A DNA stretch of 47,383 bases. It comes from an uncultured Ferrovum sp. (lineage in GTDB: Bacteria > Pseudomonadota > Gammaproteobacteria > Burkholderiales > Ferrovaceae). Of the stretch, positions 28,014 through 36,138 are shown piece after piece. Every line of letters begins with the position of its first letter. Positions within the stretch are counted from its first letter, which is position 1. The notes below the pieces were generated by a model that was not told where the DNA came from, made no database searches, and saw only the letters and a list, made by a program, of their open reading frames with translations. Position numbers and translations under genes: made by a program. The DNA lies in assembly GCA_903909215.1 (NCBI GenBank), contig CAIVUX010000003.1, forward strand, positions 1-47,383, written 5' to 3'.

Positions 28014-28796
28014 ATGCGCGATCAACTTATTCAAGTGGTTAAAACTGTCGCCCAGCAAGAGGTGATGCCGCGCTATTTGAAGGTGGCTCATGAACGAAAA
28101 AATGACGGCAGCTTATTTACCACCGCCGACTTAGCCGCCCAAGAAGCCTTGGTTACCGCCCTGAACGCCTTGCATCCTTGCCCCATCCTGGGCGAAGAAA
28201 TGACAGAATCGCTGCAGCATTCCATATGGAACCAACATAGCGTGGATATTTGGTGCGTAGACCCCATCGATGGCACCTCCAACTTTGTGCACGGCATTCC
28301 CTACTTCGCCGTGTCCGTGGCGCTGATGCGTAACGGTCGGTCTATTTTGGGCGTGGTGTATGACCCCGTGTCTGATGAATGTTTTTCTGCAGAAAAAGCA
28401 CAGGGTGCTTGGCTTAATGGGGTGCCATTGCCGATTGCTGAAACCGCGCCCACTTTGCAAGAGGCCATCGCGGGCGTTGATTTAAAACGTTTGCCTACTG
28501 CTCTGGCGCAGGCCTTAAGCGCCAATCCGCCCTACGCCTCACAGCGAAATTTTGGTGCCAGCACGCTTGAATGGTGCTATGTGGCCGCCGGGCGACTGAA
28601 CGTGTATTTGCATGGTGGTCAAAAGCTATGGGATTACGCCGCAGGGTCTCTTATCTTAGAAGAATCGGGTGGGCATTACTGCAGTCTTGATGAGCAACCG
28701 TTTTGGGAAGGCCAACCCTGGGCTCGCTCGGTAATGGCCAGCCTTAACCCGGAACTGTTTAATCAATGGCGTGATTGGTTGCGCACGGCGCGCTAA
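28014..28796 (+). CDS. Inositol-monophosphatase-family phosphatase
   Basis: A Mg-dependent sugar- or nucleotide-phosphate phosphatase. The 260-residue protein has the family motifs GEEM near residue 65, WCVDPIDGTSNFVHG near residue 80 with the metal aspartates, and WDYAAGSLILEESGG near residue 207. Candidates are inositol monophosphatase, CysQ-like or histidinol-phosphate phosphatase; sequence alone does not choose. The ATG at 28014 is preferred over one at 27990 because the family starts there. The end overlaps the cbbR stop by four bases. Confidence 0.85.
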   Translation: MRDQLIQVVKTVAQQEVMPRYLKVAHERKNDGSLFTTADLAAQEALVTALNALHPCPILGEEMTESLQHSIWNQHSVDIWCVDPIDGTSNFVHGIPYFAVSVALMRNGRSILGVVYDPVSDECFSAEKAQGAWLNGVPLPIAETAPTLQEAIAGVDLKRLPTALAQALSANPPYASQRNFGASTLEWCYVAAGRLNVYLHGGQKLWDYAAGSLILEESGGHYCSLDEQPFWEGQPWARSVMASLNPELFNQWRDWLRTAR

Positions 28797-29722
28797 ACTT
28801 TCTTCTTAGGTGTGGGCTTATTTTGCGCCAACATACCCGGGGCCTCTTCCAATAAAAATTGTTTAAAGGCGCGCGCCACCGGGGACAGTCTTTTTTCTTG
28901 GTGATGCACCAAGTGCCAATCACGCACAATGGGCAACCCGGGAACAGGCAACACCACCAACCGGCCGGTTTCCAATTCTAAAGTTATGGTATGTTCGGAC
29001 AAAAAAGCAATGCCCATGCCGGCGATGGCCGCTTGCTTAATGGTTTCATTGCTGCTCATTTCCATGCGCGGTTTAACCGACAGTGCATGGGAGGCTAAAA
29101 AGCGTTCCAATAGCTGACGTGTGCCCGAACCTTTTTCACGCAACAAGAAAGGCTCTTCCGCTACTTGCTCAAGGGTTAGCTTTTTAACCCCCACCAATGG
29201 GTGGTTGGGTGGCGCCACAATAAGATGTGAATTGCGCGCAAAAGATTCCGACACCACATCCAATCCCTCAGGGGGCTGACCCATAATCACCAAATCCACT
29301 TCATTGTTCACCAGTTGATGCACGATGCCATCGCGATTGCTCACCGATAACTTAAGCTGCACCGCAGGATGCAGCTCACAAAAACGGGCCAGTAGTGTGG
29401 GGGCAAAATATTTGGCGGTACTGATGATGGCAATGTCCAGGCGGCCACTAATCCCCTCGCGCAAACTCTCAATGGCTTCACGGGCCTCTTTCATTTGACG
29501 GGCTATAATGCGCGCATGCTCATGCAGGGCCACGCCTGCGTGGGTTAGGAAAATACGCTTGCCCATATGCTCAAAAAGCGGCAAACCCATCACTTCTTCC
29601 AATTGCTTCACTTGCATGGATACGGCAGGTTGCGTGAGGTGCAATTCCTCGCTGGCGCGTGAGAAGTTCAGCAGGCGGGCCACAGATTCAAAAATTTGCA
29701 GCTGACGAAAGGTGAAATGCAT
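28793..29722 (-). CDS. cbbR: LysR-type regulator, CbbR type
   Basis: CbbR activates Calvin-cycle operons in autotrophic proteobacteria. The 309-residue protein has the LysR helix-turn-helix (NFSRASEELHLTQPAVSMQV, residues 19-38) and an effector domain with TAKYFAPTLLARF near residue 101, LREKGSGTR near residue 194 and SNETIKQAA near residue 225, as in CbbR. It is divergent from gap-pgk-pyk, where CbbR genes usually lie beside their targets. No RuBisCO genes are in the window. Confidence 0.85.
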   Translation of the reverse strand: MHFTFRQLQIFESVARLLNFSRASEELHLTQPAVSMQVKQLEEVMGLPLFEHMGKRIFLTHAGVALHEHARIIARQMKEAREAIESLREGISGRLDIAIISTAKYFAPTLLARFCELHPAVQLKLSVSNRDGIVHQLVNNEVDLVIMGQPPEGLDVVSESFARNSHLIVAPPNHPLVGVKKLTLEQVAEEPFLLREKGSGTRQLLERFLASHALSVKPRMEMSSNETIKQAAIAGMGIAFLSEHTITLELETGRLVVLPVPGLPIVRDWHLVHHQEKRLSPVARAFKQFLLEEAPGMLAQNKPTPKKKV

Positions 29723-29735
29723 CGGTTATGCTCCC

Positions 29736-29754
29736 TTATAAGCCCATTTTATAA
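29736..29754. promoter_or_regulatory. Candidate CbbR operator next to cbbR
   Basis: TTATAA (29736-29741), seven bases and TTATAA (29749-29754) fit the CbbR-type TNA-N7-TNA rule. The site lies 13 bases upstream of the cbbR ATG, so it would suit negative autoregulation. Confidence 0.45.
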
Positions 29755-29888
29755 ACTTTCATTGGTCTCACTATCTTTTCTTATGATACCCCACCTGTCT
29801 GACAAAAATAACTGTTGCCGTTGCCACGCGGGGGATGACCGTAGCGTGCGGCTGGGTGATAATTGTGACCCCCTTATTACATCAGTGC

Positions 29889-29947
29889 CAAAACAGTAGC
29901 CTCTATTTCTAGACTTTGTATTAATAATTTTGGATGTTACTGTTTTG
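29889..29947. promoter_or_regulatory. Perfect 10-nt inverted repeat around the gap promoter region
   Basis: CAAAACAGTA (29889-29898) and TACTGTTTTG (29938-29947) are exact complements 39 bases apart. Between them is A/T-rich DNA with a -10-like TATTAAT (29919-29925) and no good -35, which suggests an activator-dependent start. The right arm is 30 bases before the gap ATG. The protein that would bind is unknown; CbbR is the obvious candidate by position, but the arms do not match its consensus. Confidence 0.45.
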
Positions 29948-29977
29948 TCACATTTTTTTATCTTTTAGGAGTGGGTT

Positions 29978-30988
29978 ATGAGCATTCGTGTGGGTATTAA
30001 TGGCTATGGCCGCATTGGTCGAAATGTGTTGCGCGCCCTATATGAGTCCGGACGCCGTGACATTCAAATTGTCGCCATCAACGATTTGGGCAATTCAGAA
30101 ACCAATGCCCACCTCACCCGCTATGACACCACCCATGGCCGTTTTTCTGCGGAAGTGTTGGTGCAAGGCGATAACCTGGTGATTAATGGCGACGTGATTC
30201 GGGTGTTCTCGCAACGCAACCCCGCGGATATTCCTTGGGCCAGCGTGGGCGTGGATGTGGTGTTGGAATGTACCGGCCTTTTCACCACCAAGGAAAAAGC
30301 ATCCGCCCATATTGCCGGTGGTGCCAAAAAAGTGCTGATCTCGGCTCCGGGCGGCAAAGACGTGGATGCCACTGTGGTGTATGGCGTGAATCACCACATA
30401 TTAAATTCCACCATGACCGTGGTGTCTAACGCTTCTTGTACCACCAACTGTTTGGCCCCCTTGGTGAAACCATTGCATGAAAAAATTGGTTTGGTGAAAG
30501 GCATTATGACCACCATTCACTCTTACACCAATGACCAGGTGCTCACCGATGTGTACCACTCTGATCTGCGTCGTGCACGCTCTGCCACCATGTCCATGAT
30601 CCCCACCAAGACGGGTGCGGCGGCGGCTGTGGGATTGGTGTTGCCCGAACTCAATGGCCGGTTGGACGGTTTTGCCGTACGCGTACCCACTATTAATGTA
30701 TCGCTGGTGGACCTAACCTTTGAAGCCGCCCGCGCCACCACGGTGGACGAAGTGAATGCCATTATGAAGGCCGCTTCAGAAGGTGAGTTAAAAGGCGTGC
30801 TGAATGTGAACGCCGCACCCTTGGTATCCGTGGACTTTAACCATGACCCCGCATCCAGCACCTTTGATGCCGGACTCACTAAGGTATCCGGTGGCACCCT
30901 CGTGAAAGTATTGTCTTGGTACGACAACGAATGGGGCTTTAGCAACCGTATGTTGGATGTAACAGCCTTCTGGATGGCAGCGCAGTAA
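29978..30988 (+). CDS. gap: Glyceraldehyde-3-phosphate dehydrogenase, type I
   Basis: Interconverts glyceraldehyde 3-phosphate and 1,3-bisphosphoglycerate in glycolysis and, in reverse, in the Calvin cycle. The 336-residue protein has [15 protein letters not shown] (residues 6-20) and the catalytic cysteine 154 in [18 protein letters not shown] ribosome site precedes the ATG. It is the first of four genes (gap-pgk-pyk-purC) reading away from cbbR. Confidence 0.96.
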   Translation: MSIRVGINGYGRIGRNVLRALYESGRRDIQIVAINDLGNSETNAHLTRYDTTHGRFSAEVLVQGDNLVINGDVIRVFSQRNPADIPWASVGVDVVLECTGLFTTKEKASAHIAGGAKKVLISAPGGKDVDATVVYGVNHHILNSTMTVVSNASCTTNCLAPLVKPLHEKIGLVKGIMTTIHSYTNDQVLTDVYHSDLRRARSATMSMIPTKTGAAAAVGLVLPELNGRLDGFAVRVPTINVSLVDLTFEAARATTVDEVNAIMKAASEGELKGVLNVNAAPLVSVDFNHDPASSTFDAGLTKVSGGTLVKVLSWYDNEWGFSNRMLDVTAFWMAAQ

Positions 30989-31020
30989 AACCCCTATTAA
31001 TCCTCTTGTAAGGTGGCGGC

Positions 31021-32199
31021 ATGAGCGTTATTCGAATGCAGGACCTAAACCTCACCGGTCAGCGTGTACTGATCCGAGTTGATTTTAATGTGCCCCTTAA
31101 GGCGGGGGTAATCAGCGACGACACCCGCATTCGCGCCAGCCTGCCCACCATTGAGTTGGCCGTGGCTGCTGGCGCGCAGGTGATGTTGATGTCTCATCTG
31201 GGTCGCCCCACAGAGGGGCAGTTTGATGCAGAAAGCTCACTGGCGCCCATTGCGAAACGTCTGTCTGAGCTGATGGGCAAGCCCGTACCCCTCATTCGCG
31301 ATTGGCTGGATGGTAAAACCGTTGTGGCCCCGGGGGCTGTGGTGATGTTTGAAAACGTGCGCTTCAACGCAGGCGAAAAGAAGGATGATGATGCGCTATC
31401 GCGGCGCATGGCCGCCTTATGCGATGTGTTCGTCATGGATGCTTTTGGCACCGCGCACCGGGCCGAGGCCTCCACCCACGGCGTGGCACGCTACGCCCCC
31501 ATTGCCTGTGCGGGACCGCTGCTGGCCGCCGAACTGGAAGCCTTGGGACGCGCCCTAAAAGAACCCAAGCGCCCTCTGGTGGCTATCGTGGCGGGCTCGA
31601 AAGTATCCACCAAGCTGACCGTACTGGGAAGCCTTTCTGAAAAAGTGGATCAGCTGATTGTGGGAGGAGGTATTGCCAACACCTTTTTATTGGCAGCCGG
31701 TAAAAAAATTGGCAAGTCTTTGGCCGAACCCGATTTGGTGGAAGAAGCGCGCCGCATTATTGCCGTGGCACAAGCCCGTGGTGGCGATGTCCCCATACCC
31801 GTGGATGTGGTGGTGGGCAAAGAGTTTTCAGAAAGCGCAACAGCTGTCACAAAATCTGTGGATGATGTGGAAGCCGACGATATGATTTTTGATATTGGAC
31901 CTCAGACTGCTGCACGCTTGACTGAGATCTTAAAAAACGCCGGCACCATTGTGTGGAATGGTCCGGTGGGCGTATTTGAATTCGACCAATTTGGCGCCGG
32001 AACCAAAACCATTGCCATGGCCATCGCCGACTCTGCCGCATTCTCTATTGCCGGTGGGGGAGATACTCTGGCGGCTGTGGCCAAATACGGTATCGCCGAC
32101 CGTGTGTCGTACATTTCCACCGGTGGCGGCGCTTTTCTTGAGTTTTTAGAAGGGCGCCCACTGCCTGCTGTGGTCATATTAGAATCTCGCAACACTTAA
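31021..32199 (+). CDS. pgk: Phosphoglycerate kinase
   Basis: The ATP-linked step after gap. The 392-residue two-domain protein has RVDFNVPL near residue 20, MSHLGRPT near residue 57, [11 protein letters not shown] near residue 109 and the C-terminal nucleotide segment [13 protein letters not shown] near residue 365. It is 32 bases after gap with an AAGGTGG ribosome site. Confidence 0.96.
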   Translation: MSVIRMQDLNLTGQRVLIRVDFNVPLKAGVISDDTRIRASLPTIELAVAAGAQVMLMSHLGRPTEGQFDAESSLAPIAKRLSELMGKPVPLIRDWLDGKTVVAPGAVVMFENVRFNAGEKKDDDALSRRMAALCDVFVMDAFGTAHRAEASTHGVARYAPIACAGPLLAAELEALGRALKEPKRPLVAIVAGSKVSTKLTVLGSLSEKVDQLIVGGGIANTFLLAAGKKIGKSLAEPDLVEEARRIIAVAQARGGDVPIPVDVVVGKEFSESATAVTKSVDDVEADDMIFDIGPQTAARLTEILKNAGTIVWNGPVGVFEFDQFGAGTKTIAMAIADSAAFSIAGGGDTLAAVAKYGIADRVSYISTGGGAFLEFLEGRPLPAVVILESRNT

Positions 32200-32224
32200 C
32201 CCCTAACGCATTAGGAGCCTCCAA

Positions 32225-33652
32225 ATGCCCCGTCGTACAAAAATTGTCGCCACTATTGGCCCCGCTTCTAGCAGCCCAGAAATTTTAGAAAAAATGATTC
32301 TGGCCGGTATGGATGTGGCTCGGCTTAATTTCTCGCATGGTACCGAGCAAGACCATCTGGACCGTGTGGACCTCATTCGATCCATCGCCAAAAAACTGGG
32401 GCGTACGGTGGGCATCTTAGGCGACCTTCAGGGCCCTAAGATTCGCGTGGGTAAATTCCGTGACTCTCGCATTACCCTTAAAGCCGGCGAGGCATTTATT
32501 CTGGATGCCGCCTGCAGCTTAGGCGACCAAGAGCGCGTGGGCCTTGATTACAAAGAATTGCCGCGTGACGTAAGCATGGGCGATGCGCTGTTGCTCGATG
32601 ACGGCAAGATTGAATTGCGGGTGGAACGTGTGGAGGGCAACGAAGTGCATACCACGGTGGTGCAGGGCGGTGTACTGTCCAACAACAAGGGGATTAACCG
32701 TCGGGGCGGGGGCTTAACCGCACCGGCACTCACCGACAAAGATATTGAAGACATTAAGCTTGCGGCGCGCATGAAAGTGGATTACTTGGCCGTGTCCTTT
32801 CCGCGCTCTGGCGCTGATGTTCAATGGGCGCGCGACCTGCTGCATAAGGCCGGTGGCCACGCCCAAATTCAATCCAAGATTGAGCGTGCAGAAGCCATTG
32901 ATGCCTTAGAAGATATTATTGCCGCCAGCGATTCCATTATGGTGGCCCGTGGTGATCTGGCTGTTGAAGTGGGCGATGCCGCAGTGCCCGCCATGCAAAA
33001 ACGCATGATTCGTTTGGCACGCCAAATGAATAAGACCGTCATCACCGCCACGCAGATGATGGAATCTATGATTTCCAGCCCCGTGCCTACCCGCGCGGAA
33101 GTTTCTGATGTGGCCAATGCCGTATTGGATGGCAGCGACGCCGTGATGCTGTCCGCTGAGTCGGCTGCAGGCTCTTTCCCGGTGGAAGCCATTGCCGCCA
33201 TGGCACGCGTCTGTACCGAGGCTGAGAAGGAAGACACCTTAGAGCTGATTGGCTTGCACGAATCGGACCGCATTGATCAAGTGGAAAAAGCAGTAGCACG
33301 CGCCGTCATTCACACGGCCCGTCATTTGGGCGTAAAAGCCATCGCAGCCCTCACGCAAAGCGGCACTACCGCATTATTGGTATCGCGCGCGGATGTAAAT
33401 GTACCTATTTATGCCATGACCCCGGTGGAAGCCACGCAACGCAAGGTGACCTTGTTCCGCGGTGTGTATCCGGTGGATTTTCAGCATAAAACCGAAGGTG
33501 CTGCCGAAATTATCGCCATGGCTGAAGCGTGTTTGCTTGATTTAAAGGCGGTTAAAAAGGGCGACCTTATTTTGCTGACCATTGGCGAACCGATCGGAAC
33601 GCCCGGTGGCACCAACACCATGAAAATTATTCGCATCGGCGATCACGATTAA
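32225..33652 (+). CDS. pyk: Pyruvate kinase
   Basis: Makes pyruvate and ATP from phosphoenolpyruvate. The 475-residue protein starts PRRTKIVATIGPAS and has the MDVARLNFSHG, DLQGPKIRVG and MVARGDLAVEVG motifs. The active-site segment ITATQMMESMI is near residue 277. It is 25 bases after pgk. Members of this size are usually AMP- or sugar-phosphate-activated, but no regulatory trait can be read with confidence. Confidence 0.96.
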   Translation: MPRRTKIVATIGPASSSPEILEKMILAGMDVARLNFSHGTEQDHLDRVDLIRSIAKKLGRTVGILGDLQGPKIRVGKFRDSRITLKAGEAFILDAACSLGDQERVGLDYKELPRDVSMGDALLLDDGKIELRVERVEGNEVHTTVVQGGVLSNNKGINRRGGGLTAPALTDKDIEDIKLAARMKVDYLAVSFPRSGADVQWARDLLHKAGGHAQIQSKIERAEAIDALEDIIAASDSIMVARGDLAVEVGDAAVPAMQKRMIRLARQMNKTVITATQMMESMISSPVPTRAEVSDVANAVLDGSDAVMLSAESAAGSFPVEAIAAMARVCTEAEKEDTLELIGLHESDRIDQVEKAVARAVIHTARHLGVKAIAALTQSGTTALLVSRADVNVPIYAMTPVEATQRKVTLFRGVYPVDFQHKTEGAAEIIAMAEACLLDLKAVKKGDLILLTIGEPIGTPGGTNTMKIIRIGDHD

Positions 33653-33661
33653 GGGTTTTTC

Positions 33662-34540
33662 ATGAGCCTTGTTTTGCAAACCACCATTACCTCATTGCCT
33701 TTGATTGCGCGCGGCAAAGTGCGCGATATTTATGCGGTGGGTGATGCGCACTTGCTGATGGTGACCACCGATCGCTTATCGGCCTTCGATGTGGTGTTCC
33801 CCACGGCCATTCCCAATAAGGGAAAGATTCTTAATGACATGACCCATTTTTGGTTTAAGCATTTTGCATCGTTGGTGCCCAATCACTTAAGCGGTATCTC
33901 ACCAGAGAGCGTGGTGGCTGCCCATGAACGCAATCAAGTGGCCGGCCGCTCTGTGGTGGCCAAGCGCCTGAAAGCCTTACCCCTAGAAGCCGTGGTACGG
34001 GGTTATCTGGAAGGCTCCGGTTGGAAAGAATATCAACACAGTCAATCCGTCTGCGGCATTGCCTTGCCCGCCGGTTTGCAACGCGCCTCTAAATTACCCG
34101 CCCCCATCTTCACGCCTGCCACCAAAGCGGACGTGGGCGATCATGATGAAAACATCGACTTTGCTCGCACTGTTTCATTAATTGGCGAGGACATGGCCTG
34201 CCAAGTGCGCGATACGGCCATACGCCTATACCAAAGCGCAGCGGACTACGCCTTAACGCGCGGCATTATTATTGCCGATACTAAATTTGAATTTGGGTTG
34301 GATGAGAACGGCATTCTCACCTTAATGGATGAAGTGCTGACCCCGGACTCTTCACGCTTCTGGCCCTTGGATCATTACCAAGCGGGGGTTAGCCCGGAGA
34401 GTTTTGACAAGCAATTCGTGCGCAATTATTTGGAATCCATTCATTGGAACAAGAGGCCGCCTGCCCCTGAGTTGCCTACTGAGATTGCTGAAGGCACAGG
34501 CGCCAAATATGAAGAAGCGTTGCGCAGGCTTACGGCCTAA
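33662..34540 (+). CDS. purC: Phosphoribosylaminoimidazole-succinocarboxamide synthase
   Basis: SAICAR synthetase of purine synthesis. The 292-residue protein is of the longer type, with [12 protein letters not shown] near residue 17, [11 protein letters not shown] near residue 32, [13 protein letters not shown] near residue 117 and DTKFEFG near residue 206. It starts nine bases after pyk. In many betaproteobacteria fbaA stands between these two genes; it is missing here. The last four bases overlap the stop of the convergent EVE gene. Confidence 0.95.
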   Translation: MSLVLQTTITSLPLIARGKVRDIYAVGDAHLLMVTTDRLSAFDVVFPTAIPNKGKILNDMTHFWFKHFASLVPNHLSGISPESVVAAHERNQVAGRSVVAKRLKALPLEAVVRGYLEGSGWKEYQHSQSVCGIALPAGLQRASKLPAPIFTPATKADVGDHDENIDFARTVSLIGEDMACQVRDTAIRLYQSAADYALTRGIIIADTKFEFGLDENGILTLMDEVLTPDSSRFWPLDHYQAGVSPESFDKQFVRNYLESIHWNKRPPAPELPTEIAEGTGAKYEEALRRLTA

Positions 34541-34992
34541 ATCATTTTTAGGATGGCAGTCCATTCTTTTTCCATGACCGGCGTAATGGATAGCCGGTTG
34601 CCACGCGCCAGTAATTTCATCTCACTTAACGCTGGACGCTCTCGCAACTCCGCCAAAGAGATGAGACGCGTTTTTTTAAGCGCTTTAATCTCCACATTAA
34701 ACCAACGTGGTGATTCCCGCGTGGCCTTAGGGTCAAAATATTTGGATGTTGCATCGAACTGGGTTTCATCGGGAATGGCCAGGCCACTTACTTCCGCAAT
34801 CCCCACAATGCCAGGCTCTGCACAGGTGGAGTGGTAGAACAGCACACCATCCTTCTTTTTCATATCCCGCATCATGAAGTTGCGCGCTTGGTAATTGCGC
34901 ACACCAAACCACGGCACGCGCTTGCCAGGCATTCTCAGCACGTCATCAATGCTCACTTCCGATGGTTCGGATTTCATTAGCCAGTAGGCCAT
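34537..34992 (-). CDS. EVE-domain protein
   Basis: The 151-residue protein is a single EVE (PUA-like) domain: [13 protein letters not shown] at the start, [13 protein letters not shown] near residue 28, GVLFYHSTC near residue 50 and PRWFNVEI near residue 94. EVE domains recognise modified bases in RNA or DNA; the function of the bacterial stand-alone form is unknown. The ATG at 34992 is the family start and lies six bases beyond the predicted 6S RNA end; an upstream start at 35061 would fall inside that RNA. Confidence 0.88.
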   Translation of the reverse strand: MAYWLMKSEPSEVSIDDVLRMPGKRVPWFGVRNYQARNFMMRDMKKKDGVLFYHSTCAEPGIVGIAEVSGLAIPDETQFDATSKYFDPKATRESPRWFNVEIKALKKTRLISLAELRERPALSEMKLLARGNRLSITPVMEKEWTAILKMI

Positions 34993-34997
34993 GGTAT

Positions 34998-35179
34998 GGG
35001 GATCCCCCGTGGGTGCCGTCCGGCTGGCATCTTGAACCCAGGCCTCAAAGGTGGTTACCAACCGAGCGCATCAGGCGCTTCCCTTAGGACGCGCACAACA
35101 GCGCTCATAGGGTTAATAACCGGGTTAGATGATTATCGGTTCAAAGAATTAAAACCGTAACGAACACCCCAGGGGAAAT
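34998..35179 (-). ncRNA. ssrS: 6S RNA
   Basis: The 182 bases between the zapA stop and the EVE gene read on the minus strand as 6S RNA. The 5' end ATTTCCCCTGGGGTGTTCG resembles the E. coli 5' end, and the 3' end GGCACCCACGGGGGATCCCC pairs back with it (CCCC with GGGG and GGGTG with CACCC) to close the terminal stem. Length matches the usual 180-185, and position just after zapA is the classical one. 6S RNA binds the housekeeping RNA polymerase holoenzyme and lowers its use in stationary phase. Confidence 0.88.
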
Positions 35180-35512
35180 CTAAAAAAGGTTTTCTTGATC
35201 AAAGAAGCAACGATCCAACCGCTTCTCCATGTCTTTAATCTTACGCTTAATATCGTCCACATCCCAGCTGCTGGCTGATTTATATTCCATCATTTCATAC
35301 ACTGCACCAAGCCCTGCCAATACCGCTGCACGCTCAGGCCCCACACCATCGGCCTGACTCTTCACTTCTCGCATGCGTCGATCTAAGTCCTGGGCAGCTT
35401 CTTGCAACAACGCTTGTTTGTCGGGTGCGGCTGAAATGCGATAGTTCCGGTCCAAAACCGTAAGTTCCATGGCTACTGATTCCACAACGTCCACAGGTTT
35501 GGATTTGCTCAT
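35180..35512 (-). CDS. zapA: Cell division protein ZapA
   Basis: The 110-residue protein has the ZapA N-terminal strand region MELTVLDRNYRISAAPDKQ, a long helix with MREVKSQ and GPERAAVLAGL, and a C-terminal coiled coil. ZapA binds FtsZ and stabilises the Z-ring. It starts two bases after the zapB-like stop. It has a 14-residue N-terminal extension compared with a start at the internal methionine 15, so the start is uncertain. 6S RNA follows immediately. Confidence 0.9.
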   Translation of the reverse strand: MSKSKPVDVVESVAMELTVLDRNYRISAAPDKQALLQEAAQDLDRRMREVKSQADGVGPERAAVLAGLGAVYEMMEYKSASSWDVDDIKRKIKDMEKRLDRCFFDQENLF

Positions 35513-35514
35513 GA

Positions 35515-35706
35515 TTATTCCGGCACCTCGCTGGCCAGCTGCTGCAAACGGTGGCGCGCCTCTTCCATTTTGGCGGCCATAATATTCATTTCTTCCTCTT
35601 TAGCCAGCAGCTCTTGGCGTAAGCGCAAGTTTTCAACTCGCAATTGATCGCATTGGCTAATTACGCGCTCAATCTTCTGTTCCAAACTGGCAAAATGTTT
35701 GTCCAT
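35515..35706 (-). CDS. zapB: Small coiled-coil protein, ZapB-like
   Basis: A 63-residue protein that is almost entirely heptad-patterned (LEQKIERVISQCDQL, then LRLRQELLAKEEEM), like ZapB. It sits just upstream of zapA in the arrangement usual for betaproteobacteria. ZapB links ZapA-bound Z-rings to the chromosome. The ATG at 35706 is chosen; one twelve codons upstream would add unlike residues. Confidence 0.78.
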   Translation of the reverse strand: MDKHFASLEQKIERVISQCDQLRVENLRLRQELLAKEEEMNIMAAKMEEARHRLQQLASEVPE

Positions 35707-35755
35707 GCCATCAATATAAGACCATGGGCTTTGTGGCGTCAATGCTTCTCTGATC

Positions 35756-35783
35756 TTTACTTTTTTTACCCATTGGTTACAAT
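35756..35783 (+). promoter_or_regulatory. Promoter of the cobalamin riboswitch-btuB transcript
   Basis: TTTACT (35756-35761), a 16-base spacer and TACAAT (35778-35783) put the start of transcription near 35790, just ahead of the riboswitch. The region from 35707 to 36138 otherwise holds only the riboswitch and its platform. Confidence 0.5.
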
Positions 35784-35793
35784 GGACGCAGCT

Positions 35794-35812
35794 AATGTGA
35801 ATGGTTCACATT
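35794..35812. promoter_or_regulatory. Perfect inverted repeat at the transcript 5' end
   Basis: AATGTGAA-TGG-TTCACATT, 8-nt arms, begins a few bases after the predicted start of transcription. It could be an operator or a 5' hairpin. It resembles a CRP site (TGTGA-TCACA), but with a five- rather than six-base spacer. Confidence 0.45.
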
Positions 35813-35990
35813 GGGGTGCTTGGGCGTTGTTCTTCCGCCCAAGTTAAACGGGAAACAGGTTTGATGCCTGTGCTGCCCCCGCAACGGTAAGTCCTGATCA
35901 CTTTGTCATTACAGTCACTAGGTCGGAAGGTTAACGCCCACGGCCCGGGAAGACGACAAAGGTTTTCGGATGAGCCCGGATACCGGCCCC
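35803..35990 (+). ncRNA. Cobalamin riboswitch
   Basis: The conserved core is visible in order: a GGGAA segment with the loop AGGTTTGATGCCTGT, then CTGCCCCCGCAACGGTAAG (the B12-box region), then AGTCACTAGGTCGGAAGG, then CGGATGAGCCCGGATACCGG at the 3' end. It lies upstream of a TonB-dependent receptor gene and would turn it off when B12 is plentiful. Confidence 0.92.
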
Positions 35991-36025
35991 ACGCTACAAG
36001 TCGCCAAATCCTTTGGCGCGCTGGA

Positions 36026-36085
36026 AATACTGCGGGGTAGCAGTATTCGGGCAAGCGCTCGTGAATACGGTCGCTTGATTTTTTT
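36026..36085 (+). terminator. Riboswitch expression platform with terminator
   Basis: AATACTGC (36026-36033) pairs with GCAGTATT (36040-36047). Next, CAAGCG (36052-36057) pairs with CGCTTG (36072-36077), followed by seven T (36079-36085), as in an intrinsic terminator. An alternative helix, GTATTC (36043-36048) with GAATAC (36063-36068), cannot coexist with either and would act as an antiterminator. Confidence 0.65.
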
Positions 36086-36138
36086 GGTTTTCCTGGAAAT
36101 ATCCCTAGTGTTTCCCTGTCTATTACAGGGAGATTATT

